The notes: generated from the letters alone by a model not told the origin. A DNA stretch of 64,000 nucleotides from Culex pipiens pallens (GCF_016801865.2 NC_068938.1:80984886-81048885), one strand, 5' to 3'. Shown: positions 32,293 through 44,767, counted from the first letter of the stretch. Made by a program: numbers and translations.

Positions 32293-32367
32293 GGGGTAGG
32301 CGTGGCTGAATGGTTACGCTGTTCGCTTTGTAAGCGGAAGGTTCTGGGTTCGATTCCCATCTACCCC
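32293..32367 (+). tRNA. tRNA-Thr(UGU)-like module at SINE head
   Basis: GGGGTAG pairs with CTACCCC as a 7-bp acceptor stem. The anticodon stem TTCGC/GCGGA encloses loop TTTGTAA with anticodon TGT (32329-32331). A box TGGCTGAATGG and B box GGTTCGATTCC are intact. The D-arm spacing is non-standard and the T stem has a mismatch, so this is more likely a tRNA-derived pol III promoter than a functional tRNA. Confidence 0.5.
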
Positions 32368-32432
32368 TATCGAGAAATTATGGAAAGAAGGAATAATTCT
32401 GAACACTTGAATATGAACGAAAAATTCATTAG

Positions 32433-32505
32433 CTCGCGGCGGGGTTCGATCCCCCGTCCTTTGGGTCAGCAGACAAAAATGCTAACTACCAGACCATCGA
32501 AGCTT
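32433..32505 (-). other. Antisense tRNA-like module
   Basis: On the minus strand TGGTCTGGTAGTTAGCA resembles an A box and D arm, and GGGGGATCGAACCCC forms a T-arm-like hairpin with the B box. The acceptor ends pair poorly, so I treat it as tRNA-derived repeat sequence. Confidence 0.4.
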
Positions 32506-33093
32506 AGTTGTCTAGAAGGATTAAGAATGCTATAAGAATCCAAGAAACTTGATTGGAATCTGTGTGAACCTAAGAACAGGAAAATGCAATATTGAATGCA
32601 AGTTGAATTCAAGGACACTGGTTGCATAATTGTTAGGCGAATATTGAACTTTCAACACGACCAGAATTCACCACAAAAAGCTTGGTGAACCGAATTGGAA
32701 AGCTTCCAAAAATGAATCCAAGAACATACGAAGAATTAAGGACTATAAATAGATTTGACCGGCCGCATCACTTACCACGGTGAATCCTGGCTTCACACCC
32801 ATCTTACTAACACCCTCAAACCTCACGTGATACTTTGTCGAAGACGCAGCTGATTTAGCGGTCTTCATCACTCAAGTATCGGACTAAAATTCCTATCCAC
32901 TTCCCCCGTGTCTTACCACTGGTCGTGGCCGGCGCTGTGATTGGCTAGCATGATAGGGACATTTGAAAGTTGCGAAGTGGTAATGATTGGTTCCTACTCT
33001 TCATCTGTGGTCCACGGAGCAATTCTTGGAGGTCCTGGTCAATAACAGAGTAGCCACTACGGGTAGACACCAATGCTATGCTATGCCAATGCT

Positions 33094-33116
33094 AAATCAA
33101 GTTTTAGTGACAAAAA
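33094..33116 (+). repeat. Right target-site duplication, 23 bp
   Basis: Second exact copy; the foldback arm resumes directly after it. Confidence 0.85.
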
Positions 33117-33425
33117 GTTAAATAAAAAATCACCAATTTTTTACCGTGTATCATTTTTTTTCAGTGTAGTCCATATCCATACCTACAACTTTGCCGAAGA
33201 CACCAAATCGATCAAAAAATTCCTTCAAAAGATACAGATTTTTGAATTTTCACATATCATTTTTGTATGGACAGCTGCCAAATTTGTATGGAAAATTATA
33301 TGGACAAACTAATGATGCAAAATGGCTTCTTTGGGCATACCAAAGGCACCAAAAAAAAATTCAGCCGGATTAAAAAATACAAAAAAAATCGAATGACCGA
33401 AATCTCAGAGAATTGCTCACTTATT

Positions 33426-34089
33426 AAATATTTTTCTGATAAATAAGTTTGAAAATTTAGATATTTGCGCATTTTAAATTAATGGTTTGAAAGTCCTTTT
33501 GACGTCACAATTTGATATATTGTCAAAAAAGTCCAAAACATTTCAACATATTTCCTCCCCTAAAATCACACATGCGCACTACGCATCAGCCCATATTGAC
33601 AGTTCAAGTTTCCCCAAAAACACCCGTCAACACTGTCAACTGTCATCCTTCACATCCGTCGGTATTCCACCCATCTCTGATTTGTTTGACATTCCACCAT
33701 TATGTTTTCCTTCCATCGCTCTCTCTTTCGCTCTCTCATTCAATGCAGCATCCCTTTTTCCGAGAGAAATCTTCTCCCATAATTTCCTCTCGCGCTCAGC
33801 AAAATTTGTTTCGCTCTCGCAGGAGCACCTCGTGCGCGTTCGGGTTTTTTGCCCGTTCGGTTTGTTTTCCTTGCGATTTGCTCCCGAATTTTCCGGAAAA
33901 TTGTGCGTTGTGTGGACACTTTTCCCAATTGAAGAAGAGGGAGAACGAAGGGTGTAAACGATTACGGCAGGGGTGCCATTTGAAGAAAATTGTTTGTTTC
34001 GAATAATTTTTAAGAAATTTATTCCAGCTTTCAAAGATTAGAATTCTTTTTTGCGGATGCAAATGAGTACAGAGAAAAGAATAATTAGA
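33426..34089. other. GC-richer intergenic sequence, no gene supported
   Basis: 33560-33960 contains CTCTCTTTCGCTCTC-type pyrimidine tracts and overlapping frames in several phases without domains. It may belong to the regulatory stretch that continues beyond the adjacent heptamer array. Confidence 0.3.
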
Positions 34090-34562
34090 AATGAGTAATG
34101 AGTAATGAGTAATGAGTAATGAGTAATGAGTAATGAGTAATGAGTAATGAGTAATGAGTAATGAGTAATGAGTAATGAGTAATGAGTAATGAGTAATGAG
34201 TAATGAGTAATGAGTAATGAGTAATGAGTAATGAGTAATGAGTAATGAGTAATGAGTAATGAGTAATGAGTAATGAGTAATGAGTAATGAGTAATGAGTA
34301 ATGAGTAATGAGTAATGAGTAATGAATAATGAGTAATGAGTAATGAGTAATGAGTAATGAGTAATGAGTAATGAGTAATGAGTAATGAGTAATAAGTAAT
34401 GAGTAATGAGTAATGAGTAATGAGTAATGAGTAATGAGTAATGAGTAATGAGTAATGAGTAATGAGTAATGAGTAATGAGTAATGAGTAATGAGTAATGA
34501 GTAATGAGTAATGAGTAATGAGTAATGAGTAATGAGTAATGAGTAATGAGTAATGAGTAATG
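34090..34562 (+). repeat. (ATGAGTA)n heptanucleotide array, about 68 copies
   Basis: Near-perfect 7-bp tandem array with only two single-base variants (near 34325 and 34394). The 217-codon minus-strand frame through it is periodic and spurious. Confidence 0.97.
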
Positions 34563-34589
34563 ATTAACGATCAGAATTTTTAGTAAGTA

Positions 34590-35760
34590 TTGAATTTCCA
34601 TATTGCTGGCACCCCTGACCAGGTTCGGCTCTGGACGGGTTGGGACGGGTTTGGGTCTCTCTCTCTCACTATCGTCGAAACTCTCTCTCATCCTGGACCA
34701 TCGTGCAGGACCAGAGGATGTCCTCGGAGCAGATCACCGACGGAGGTTCAGTTTTGCAGAGATTTTCGACCCATTCGGATGCTGAACCAGCGGAACTCGT
34801 CGTCGCGGGCGTGGTATCACCAGTGAGGATTCTTCTTGTCAGCTCTTGTGGATTTTGACTTGCTGGAAGGGTGACAGCAGTGGTGTGTGTGTGTCCTGAT
34901 CTGACCTTCCCCAGAGGGAGTCACCTCTTGCTGCCAATTTGGGCTCCGGAAGAGGAAGTAGGGCGCGTTCCGGTCGCAATCAGGCCCCTCCGGAAGCTTG
35001 TCCGTTCCGTGTTTTCTGTGTTCCGTCGTCATCGATTTGTGCTTTGACAGGCGGGAGTGAGTGAGAAGCAACTTGGTGCCCCAGGAATACGTATTCACGG
35101 TAATAAAAAGGGAGAGAAGCAGTGGAAGAGAGCGAGAGAAGGATAAAGATAGTGAGTTTCGCACGGAAGAGTGAAGAGTCCAGAGTGGAACCAAAGCAAG
35201 GACTCGCGTAACGTTACGCAGCATCCAGAGTAGAGGAATTCTGTGCTGTGGTGGGTGGCGTGTTGTTGTCGTGGTCACCCCACTTGGTCCTGTAGGAAGA
35301 GGGTGGCAATTACTGAGTGTGTCCAATCGTGTAGTATTTTGTGTGATATCTTCTCCTGCCAAAGCTGAGAAGCTCAACCGAAGCGTTTCGTGCGGCCAAA
35401 GATTGGGGAAAAAGTTTCTCGGAACAAAGTTTCCCTCAAAGTGGTCATTTTCCGCCGGAGTTTTTGGCCGGAGTGTGAGTTGATCCCGTAACTAGGAGTT
35501 CGAGCCCATAATCGAAAATATTTGTGCGCGCCACCACCTTCAATCAAGTGGACTATTGGGATTTTGGGAAATCGGTCCGGAAAGGCCATCAGGAGGAAAA
35601 CTTTTCCCTCGAAGAATCGGCGAGCATTCTTGTTAAGGGAATTCGGATACGCCGCTAGAGCATCATTAACTGAGAAAAAAAAAAAAGGTGGGTGGCAATT
35701 TTCTTCCCCGTTCCACAAATTTCCCAAAAATTGAGCGAGTCAAAAAGAAAATTCGTTATT
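34590..35760 (+). promoter_or_regulatory. Possible 5' regulatory or first-exon region
   Basis: This GC-richer, non-repetitive stretch opens with GA/CT runs (CTCTCTCTCTCACT at about 34658 and CTCTCTCTC at about 34681) that resemble GAGA-factor sites. It then holds UTR-like sequence with several GT-rich donor-like sites (GTGTGAGT at 35475, AAGGTGGGT at 35686). Open frames are short and mutually overlapping, none with a recognisable domain. A non-coding first exon of a plus-strand gene with a long intron would fit, but no downstream exon is visible. Confidence 0.3.
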
Positions 35761-36495
35761 TATCTCACGTTTTTCTTAATTTCACCTCACTTCATGCTCT
35801 GTGCGGGGTGTTTGGTTCACTTATTTCACACAACCTTCTGCAGCAAATTAGTTTTGACAAACTTTGGCAAGGCGGCTGGAAAGTTTTCTCGCCCTACGAG
35901 CTCAGTAAATTTCACGCGAGAAGCGTGGGTGGAGGAGTTTTGATGGTTTTGATGCACAGTAAAAAATTGAGGCCAAAAGTAGATTATCAAAATTTGTCTT
36001 ATTTATCAAGCCAAAAACGTTGTTGAATATTTAGAATGTATAATTATTTTTTTCCCGGTTTCGAAAATATTTGTTTTTCACTGTTCTATCAGCGCTGTTT
36101 TCATCGGTGACTTGTTTAGCTGTAATTGAACAGACGAGAAAATAAGCTGTTTGATGGACAGGTATGTCAACGTTAATGACTTTTCCAGGAGCAAGTTAGT
36201 AGGTACTTTTTGCAACGCAAAAAAAGATCAGCGTGTACGTTTTAATTATAAGAATTTTGTCAGGTAATTCAAGCTGTAATAAAAAAAAATCCACGATTTT
36301 CCTTATCTATCCCGCAAGCACAAATTGCGGAAATTTTTTGAGATCAATCATTTGAATATTTATAACCATTGTTTGACGGGCAACAAAATGAACCTTAAAT
36401 GGCCAAAATTTAAATTTACTATCTGTTATCAATATGAAGATAATAGGTTATAAAATCTGATCCAATGTTATATTTCCTAGTGTTAACCATTCTGC
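35761..36495. other. AT-rich sequence, nothing seen
   Basis: No repeat boundary or coding segment recognised. Confidence 0.35.
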
Positions 36496-36725
36496 TACAC
36501 AGAAAAAAATGATGGTAATATTCATCAGGAAATGGTGACAGATTTTGTGGCTAAAAAATGATGAATTTTACCCCAGAAAATGATGAATTTTCATCAGTTT
36601 TTGATGAATATTCATCAGGTTCACATTTTTATACACTTTTTATGTAATATTACTCAACAAAAGAGGTAATATTCAACCTACCAAATTTTCAACAATCCAA
36701 AATTCAACTTTTGTTTTTCTGTGTA
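36496..36725. mobile_element. MITE, TACACAGAAAAA ends, 230 bp
   Basis: Left TACACAGAAAAAAA and right TTTTTCTGTGTA are inverted, with TA at each edge. The interior is rich in GATGAATTTTCATC-type palindromes. No ORF. Confidence 0.8.
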
Positions 36726-37863
36726 GAATTTAAGGTTAATACTTCTCTAACAGGTATGACGGAACCTATTTTCAAAAGCTTATTTGTTTCGTCTTTTACA
36801 ATCTTTTTTCATTAGAACCCCTTTAAAAGGATTTTGATATAGTTTGTAAAAGACGAAATTGAAATAAAAATTGGCGTTATTCAATGTCTTAAGACACTTT
36901 ACTGTTTTTTCAGCCATTTAGTTCAATAACCATTTTTATTAATAAGCAAGTCGTCTTTAGTTTTTCCAATCATATTTCTTAAACGCTGTTTAGGGTATGG
37001 ATCAGGATGATCATTTTGATGATGAAATCTGTAAATTATCACTAATATCAGTTTTTTTCAACTTATTCCTTTTGTATGTCATTTTACATTCCACAAAAAT
37101 ATTCGTCGCTACCTTCAAAACTTTCTTACAGGAAATTTTCACAACTTTTGAATGCTTTTTAATGCGAAAATATTCATCAAAACATTTCTCTTGAAGGTTG
37201 TCGATTTGTGGTCCACTTTTTATAACAAAACATATTTTGTATTCATGCAACTGGTTTAAACTTGGTTATAGAAATTTTATATCTATTCATAAAAAACTAT
37301 TAGTGCAGTTCTAAACCTGATAAAATTCTAAGTGTATCACCTTGATGAGAGCTCACAAGTGTTTGTACACAGAACATAAACCATTGTTGATGTGTACTTG
37401 TATAAATTGCGTTTAACAACAATTTTATGATTTTTATTTGTTGAAATAATAATTGAGAACCCAAAAAGTAAGAAAAGACTTTCTTTTCGTTCTTTTGCAA
37501 ATTTTTACGATTGATTTTCACATAACACTCAGCATTTGAAAAAGTTTTCTGTAGTGTTAGTAGTTTTCCTATAAATTGTTTAGTAATTTAAACTTACACT
37601 TTAAAAATCATGTATCTAAGAATTTCTAGACTATTTTGTTTTTAGAGCAGCTGAGAAAATTTCCTAAGAGACTCTTTTGAAAGCAGTGAAGACTATTTTT
37701 TCTTCTAAATGTTGCCCAAAAAAACGCCGTGATATTTATCATTTTATTGTTTTTTTTTTTAACTCAAAATTCTAAAAAAAATATTGTTCTATTGATGCAT
37801 TTTTTTCTTTTTCAAATAATTTCAAAATTTATGGCCGAAAAAAATATTTGAAATATTCACACA
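36726..37863. other. AT-rich intergenic sequence
   Basis: No gene or element recognised. Confidence 0.4.
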
Positions 37864-38108
37864 TAGGGGAATTAAACACTTTCTCAGCCTATTTCTATTA
37901 TCGGCCTATCAGAACTTTGATCATGAATTACAGCTTTCATAAAGTGTTTTTGACTGTTTCAAAGTAGCAAATAGTTCAAATAAAAGTAAGCAAACAACTA
38001 TCTATTGTTGGTGTATAAAAAAAATGTTGATTAATAGCCGAAAACTGCAAAAGTGATTAGAATTGGTCGAACGGTTTAGAGTGATTAAAATGGGTATATT
38101 TCATTCTA
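37864..38108. mobile_element. MITE related to 16268-16512, inverted orientation
   Basis: TAGGGGAATTAAACACTTTC at the left, the shared interior GCCTATCAGAACTTTGATCATG, and a degraded right end (GGGTATATTTCATTCTA). It is an older copy than the one at 16.3 kb. Confidence 0.75.
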
Positions 38109-38859
38109 TCAGAAAAGCACACAAAATATTTTGAAAAAAAATATGTGAAAATATCGTTGACATGAAGTGTTAGCATATAGTTCGATGATCCTTATAAACA
38201 AAGTTAAAAAATTGTGTTTTTTTCTGTATAAAAGAAGTACCTGTCATAAATTTAGCCTCAATTTTAAAATCAGTTTTTTAATCGTGAAATCAGAAGCTTC
38301 AAAATTTATAATCTTCTAGACTGTTTACTTAAGGGATCTTTTTCAGGGTTGGTTTCCCCCTTTTTTTATTGTGTAAACGACATTTTGAAAACTTTTTATT
38401 TTGATTGATTCCCATAGAGTCTAAAGATCTAAAGACTACGTTCTCGAGACTTAATTTTCGAAGAAAGTGAATTTTGCGAAATTGTTACAAAATGCACAAA
38501 GGTCGTTCGATTGCCATAAAATTAAATTGCATGCTTTTAGGTGAAAAGTAAGGCTTCTAGTTGAAAAGTTACGATGAATTTAAAGCAAAAAATAATAAAT
38601 TAAAAAAAAACTAATAATTAAAACTTGAGGTCCTGAAAGGTATCATTCTCGGTCGGCCAACTGGTGGCCATGTTTGTTTTAGAAAAATATTAAAATCTTG
38701 ATTCAGAATGCATCAATCAAAACATGGTTTTCTTTATTTTGTTTGTGTCGTGATTAATTTTCTATTTTTTTCTTTTTTTCTGAACCCTGAATCCAGAATC
38801 ATCATTGACAGTCATTGCCCCAAGAGGGAATGTACCAGTTTATTTGAATAAAACGTTAC
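38109..38859. other. AT-rich intergenic sequence
   Basis: Nothing recognised. Confidence 0.4.
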
Positions 38860-39557
38860 TTAATCCACCTTTAGGTGGTTGGTGCCTTCCTCGCATATTT
38901 TTATCAAAATATCTGAGATCCGGCCTCAAAAAAAGTTTATTAAGAACACTAAAATACTTACAACTTTTGATAGGGTTGTCAGATCTTCAATCTTTTGGGC
39001 TCGTTGCAAAGGTCTTTTGATTACCTATCCAACGATGGGTCGCATGATAGATCCGGATAACGTTTTCAACAATATATATGAGATCCGGCCTGAAAAATGT
39101 GTATAAATAACACTTAAGTGCTCATAACTTTTGATGGTGTTTTCAGATCTTTTGAACGCGTTGGAAAGGTCTTTCAAGTACCTTTCTAATAATATATAGC
39201 ATGACGGGTTTTCTAACAAAAACCACCCTTTTTATAATATTTCTAACTCTAGCCAAATCGTTTTTTTAGCATAACTTTTGAAGTACTTTTCTAAACTTCA
39301 TAATATTAACTAGGGTCTTGTGGGACCCAAAAACGAATCGAATGAGACCAAAACGGTCCAAATCGGTCCAGCCAGTCCGGAGATAATCGTGTGCATTTTC
39401 GGTGCACGGACTCACATCCAGACACACGCACAGACATTTGTTCAGAATTTGATTTTGAGTCGATAGGTATACGTGAAGGTGGGTCTACGAGGTCAAAAAA
39501 AGAAGTTCATTTTTCGAGTGATTTTATAGCCTTTCCTCATTGAGGTGAGGAAGCCAA
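38860..39557 (+). repeat. Dispersed repeat family 1, copy C
   Basis: The complete-looking short form: start TAATCCACCTTTAGGTGGTTGGTGCCTTCCTC, two 166-bp subrepeats beginning GATCCGGCCT at 38916 and 39082, a CA-rich patch, GAGTCGATAGGTATACGTG, and terminal CCTCATTGAGGTGAGGAAGCC. It defines both ends of the family. Confidence 0.8.
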
Positions 39558-40003
39558 AAAGATAAAAATATTTTCCGTTTTTCATATAAAAAGTCGTCAG
39601 CTTCTGATTTTTTTTTATAAATCCAAATTTCAAAATCGGGCTTCGTCATGTACACGGAAAATGTCTTGAGATTCTCACTTAATTTTTTTTTTGGTCCATC
39701 CAATCTCGAGAAATCGTGGCACCCGTAAATCAACTCGGTGTTTCGAGAAAAACGCTTACAATTTTTTTAAGTTCGATTTGCGTATGGCAAAACTTTAAAC
39801 TCAAATCGTTTTCTACTCACTTATATCATGAAATATCTTCACGAAACTTTCAGATGTGATTGGAAATCATCTTATAAAAGGATTAAATAAATATTCGGAA
39901 ATGTGAAAAAATGAGATTTTATACATGCACGTAACACCTTAATGTCAATAATGGCTTCCGAAGAGTTATTATTGAAAGAATAAAACAATACCTAATTCTT
40001 TTA

Positions 40004-40165
40004 CAGTGGACTCTCTCGTTGTCGATATTGAAGGGACCTTCGAGGGTGGAAAGTATCAAATTATAGAACGAAAAATCAAAGCATGCTTCTTGAAGGAACT
40101 GAAAAACTTATTGACAGCTTGAGCAATATTGATATCGAGAAGATCGACACCCAGAGAATCGACTG
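40004..40165. mobile_element. MITE, CAGTGGACTCTCT ends, 162 bp
   Basis: Left CAGTGGACTCTCTCGTTGTC and right complement CAGTCGATTCTCTGGGTGTC are imperfect inverted repeats continuing through GATATTGA/TTGATATC. No ORF. Confidence 0.65.
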
Positions 40166-43100
40166 CAATTCTTTTTCTGCTTCATAACAGTGATTCCCAG
40201 CCCATTTTTAATCATTTCTCACTCAGTTTACCAAAAAAGTGTTGCCTATTTGGGTACCTGTCTCACCGTAATACTTTAGAAACCCCACAAGTTGAATCTA
40301 GACCCCGCTTTAGCAAACACTGCTCTAGGATAACTGATTAAGTTTTCGCAGTTATTTTAGTATGTACATCAGTTAGATTTTATCGATAGCAGTGTGGCAT
40401 GGAAAATTTACGATATAGCTTTATGAGCTCATAAAAGCTTCACGCAACATTGCAAATTTACGCCACATAGAATGTCGAGCGAAACAACTGTCTCCCTGCT
40501 CGATACGACAACGCTAGTGAACGTCCCTTGCAATTATCCTTTAAGCCCACACGCTGTTGGTCAACACAGAAGGACACAAAAGCCTAGCAAAAGTCTGACC
40601 ACATCCAACTTCAACCGGCTAGCCACTCCACACAGTCACCTAGTCAGTGGTACTGCAGCGCAGAGCTTTCTATTACTATAGACATTCGCTAGAGAGAAGT
40701 GGGCAGAGAAGAAAAGCTTTTACTTTACTAGCTTCCCAGTCTCCGAAAGACGTCCAGAAAAATGTAATGAAAACACACAGAGGAGACAGAGGAGGGAGAG
40801 ACGAAGCATGAAAATTCGAGCGATAAAAATAATAACGATAATAAAATGCCCGCAGCAATAAAAAGCCATCGCTGGGGCAACAAGGCGGTGCCCTATTCTA
40901 CCATCCACCCCCCAACTGTGACGACGATGACGAAAAACGATTGCAATAATTTTTCCTTCCTTTCGGGACGAGAGGACTTTAGCGTTGAGGCTTGGAAGGG
41001 GAACGACTAACAACAGGATCAACCGCAGTGGACACTGCTCAAGTGATAGTTAATTGGTGTGGGTTTATTGGTTTTTTTAAGTATCATTGGACAATTTTGG
41101 GTTGAAATTTTCAATTAAATTTTATTTAAGCAGATGTTTGTTCCAGATTTGGTGTAAGTTCTTTTCGCATACTTTTACATCAATTTTCATTTGAAATGGT
41201 TAAAAATTTCTAGATCTTTATTTGAAATGTTCTTTTGACGTAGCAAATTCCATAATTCATAGAACCTTTTTAAATATAACGATAGATTTGAACTTTAAAT
41301 TTTGACTTTTTGCCATCCATTACAAGGCTGAATTGAATATGGTGTGATTCTCTACGTTTTGAAAATTGACTTTAAATGTTGAACAGTTTCTTCCTGATTC
41401 CATGAAACTTGTTCACGTTTACGCGAACTCCGTTTGCGTCCAAAAATTTTATTTTTGATAAAGTGAACCGTTTGCAAGTTACAGAACTAGTTTAAAATTT
41501 TAAAATGGACTAAAAATAATTTATAATATTTATGAAAAAAAAACATTTTTAACTCTGACGCAAAAATGATTTTTTGTTAGCTAAAACATGTAAAAAATAT
41601 CACAAATATTTTTTTATTTTTTATTTAACTTTGAGAGATAAAAAGTTTCACAGAGTTTGATTAGTACAACGAGAGCTGAAAAAATCATGTTTTACCACGA
41701 GTGTGTTCATTTTTTGCAATTCCGGAAAACACTATGAATAGGATTTTTTTCTGTAAACCATTTGTTTCGTTGCTTGAATTTTGTTTTCGATAATTGTCAA
41801 TTTCCAAAACAGAATCGAAAAGTATTACATTTCAATTCAATACAAGTGCTAAACAGTTAAATCGCAAGTTGAACATTTCTGTGGACTTCATCTAAAGAGC
41901 CGTTTCAGCAACCAAACTAAACGAATTTGAAAATCATTTATAACGATCAAATTTTGAGGACTGACTGGAATGAAATTCCGTTTCGAGGGCCATGAACTAC
42001 CTACATTAAATACTTGGTATAATATCATGTTTATTTTGCAATTCAATAGCATTGTATATCATGAAAATGTCTCAGCTGTGAAGTGTAAATAAATTATATA
42101 TCTCATGTAAATAGTGATGACTACCATTGAAATTTGATATTCTCAAAACTGTCTAACATCATCTAAAATCATTTTATTATGCACTTTATGAAAGTGAATC
42201 TAAAATGAATGTTTCCCATTTTCAAAGATTTACAGTTCAAAAAATAATTTTATAATGTTTTTAATCTTTAAAATCAGGCGAAAAAGAAAAAAACATGCAA
42301 TAAGATTGCCATGAACACGAAAAATAAAATAAAATAAAATAAAATTGATAAGGATGGTTTCATTCCTTCAATTTTTACATCAGAAAACAAATTATATTGC
42401 TTGCTTAAGGTTATAGGGAAAGTATCTTCAAGGAAAATGCTGAAACTTACGAAGTTTTGTTTTTTGCAGACGCAAAATATGCACGGCTACGTCACGACTG
42501 TCATCCACATATAAAGCGAGTGAAGTCAAAATTGAACCAAGATCGAACCAAGTTTTAAGCGTTATTTTTTTTTTTTGCTTTTGAAAATGTCGTATGCGCA
42601 TCGAACATAAATAACAAAACTAAAAACTTTTTTAAGTTTAATATAAGTTTTTTATATATATTTAATCTCGGGGGACAACTAGGGGAACTGCATTTAATTC
42701 CATCAAGCACCTAATGTTGGCATATCAGCACTGTGGTGTTCAGTGACAGCTAGTTTAAAGTTTGTTTGACTGAAATTTAATAAGTATTCCATTCATTTTA
42801 AACCAACGGTCAGGAAGAATCAAACTAATTTAATTTTATTTCAAGGTAACTGAAGATATTAAGATTTTTAGTTTAGTTTAGTGAGTTTGGTTGTATTGTA
42901 TCGTCAAGTAGAACTTTGTTTTATTGATCTAATAAATGTAAAATGTGGAAAAATTTACGTAATAATTGAAATTATCTCGCAAATATACGCAAAAGATAAA
43001 AAAATCTGGCAAAAAATAATTTGGGAACAAAATTTATGTATTTATTTCATACGACCTTTTCAAAAACCACGCGTAAACAATATTGACAGCGCCTCTGGCG

Positions 43101-44069
43101 GGGACTTCAGGAAACTGCATGCGTGTCAGATCCTTGAAAATAGGGCGATAGCAGGCTATCTGTCGAGTTTAAAATTGTTTAAAGTTGTTAAAGAACTGGC
43201 GTCCCGTTTCAACTTAATTGTAGAAGTTCAGGAACTAATTATCCGGTTTCAAAAATTGGAAAATTATTATTTTATGGTCTTTTCAATAAAACTTATTTTG
43301 AAGCTCAATACTTGAAAATATAAAAAAATGTCATCGGCCCTTTTTAAAAAAATATTGCTTTAAAAAAATCGAACTAACTTTTATTGAAATGAGCAGAAAA
43401 TTTTACTTTACTTTTATTTTTTTAATTGAAAATCAGCCATATGTACTCGAGATATCGGTGATAAAACATATTGGGCAATACTAGAATTCTTTTATTTTTC
43501 CTGTTTATTTATCCTTGCATGGCCATATCACTGCAACAAAAGGCTGTATCAACAAAGTGTATAAATCAAAATGTAGGGCATTTTCTCAGCCTTTCAAAAA
43601 TATTTTTTTTTTTGCGTGGGCACTAGGGTGACAAAAATGGCTAATAGCTCGTCAGGGTTACCTCGGATCGTTTTGCGGTCTTCCACAAAGTTGTCTTTTT
43701 ATCATAAAATTTTATCAAGAATCTCACACTTGGCAATGATCCGACACATTTAAAGCCACCTTTTGGTACAATTTTGAAATTTTTGCTTTTCCTCATACAT
43801 TTTTGCGGGTTTTCTCATACAAACTTCAACGATAAATAACGACCCTTATACCTTAACCAATTTGGCTCAAATTTGCACAGTTATTAATTTTTACCTAAAA
43901 ATTCAAACCATTTCCTTAGATTAAAAAAAATTCCTTGTAACTTCTGTATTAAAAAATTGAAAAACTACAGACCTAAAAAATGATTTTACTTGGATTATCT
44001 TTTGATTGCAAATTTCATTATACATTAAAAAATTAGGTCAAACAATATTTTTACTTTTTGAGATATGTT
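40166..44069. other. Intergenic; old repeat sequence, no gene recognised
   Basis: 40440-41030 is GC-richer with no supportable frame. 41030-43600 is AT-rich. 43620-43930 resembles the low-complexity style of family 3 (CATACAAACTTCAACGATAAATAACG) but aligns only loosely. No coding gene seen. Confidence 0.35.
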
Positions 44070-44618
44070 TTTGAAAATCATTTTCGAGTCTGAAATAACC
44101 CAGAAAGGTAAATGTTTTCAACAAAAAAAAATGAACTAAATTTGTCCATTTTCAAGTTTTGTATTTTTATAAGTTTGCAGGTTTTTTTTTATAGTGTAAT
44201 AATGTTTTAAAAATTGTATCGCAGACAATTACAAACATGAGGGGTTTGCTTGTAACCATAACGAGTTATCGCGATTTTACTAAAATAAGTTTTGACAATG
44301 TCGTATGTTCTACAACTTTGTTGTACATTATAAAACTACAAAAAAAACCACGCAAAAATGAAAAAAAATCCAAATTTAAAAACGAAAAAAAAAATCATAA
44401 AGAAAAAATGTCCCTTCTGGGTTAATGATGATTCAGAAAGTACATTACTCGACTTTTTTTTATTAGGTCCTATAAACATATGATAGACAATAGCTTAATG
44501 GACCTTTTAAAAAAACTCTTGATTAAATTTTCCTTTAAAATGACAAGTTCCAATATTTTTACAGTTCAGTAACCAAAAATGGCAGAATTTTTGAAACTAT
44601 TTTTGTAATTTTTTTCTC
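44070..44618 (+). repeat. Dispersed repeat family 2, 5' part, split by the CR1-like LINE
   Basis: Shares CAGACAATTACAAACAT, GGGGTTTGCTTGTAA, AATGTCCCTTCTGGG and CAGTAACCAAAAATGGCAGAATTTTT with the copies at 57-58 kb and 62.7 kb. The matching downstream half resumes at about 48981. Confidence 0.7.
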
Positions 44619-44767
44619 AATTTGTAATTTGTAATTTGTTGGTTTATTGGGTACGACAACTTGTTAGTTTACACTGTTAATCAGGTCAAGGAAGACACTT
44701 TAGGAAATTTAGAAAAGTTACAAAGGATCCAAATAAAGGGTAACAAGTACAAGTAAGCTAAAGAAAA

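Larger units (their letters stand above)
32289..33093 (+). mobile_element. tRNA-headed SINE-like insertion, 805 bp
   Basis: Inserted in the right arm of the foldback and bounded by 23-bp duplications. It starts with a tRNA-like module (32293-32367), contains a second tRNA-like module in antisense (32433-32505), and ends in a short tandem tail (ATGCT/ATGCC units at 33072-33093). The promoter-bearing head, simple-repeat tail and long duplication are SINE hallmarks; the length is large for a SINE and suggests a composite. No ORF. Confidence 0.7.
30655..33425. mobile_element. Large foldback element, arms about 0.96 kb, split by an insertion
   Basis: The sequence from about 30655 to 31630 is repeated in inverted orientation from about 31630 to 32288 and, after an 805-bp insertion, from 33117 to about 33425. 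Landmarks: GCCCAAAGAAGCCATTTTGC at 30749 with its complement at 33320; GACTAACATTTCAAACGGG at 31602 against its near-complement around 31650. The two arms meet with almost no spacer near 31630. No transposase or other ORF is credible; the short open frames are mirrored in both arms. Confidence 0.82.

Noticed and set aside
32293..32367. Functional tRNA-Thr(UGU) gene
   Set aside because: The D-arm geometry and T stem are imperfect and the module is the start of an insertion with target duplications, so a SINE promoter is the better reading.
34038..34691. 217-codon minus-strand frame repeating LLITHYS
   Set aside because: It is a direct reading of the (ATGAGTA)n array with no independent coding signal.
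40188..40322. Possible hAT MITE with CAGTGATTCCCA and AAACACTG
   Set aside because: The ends agree at only about 8 of 12 positions and the flanks show no 8-bp duplication.
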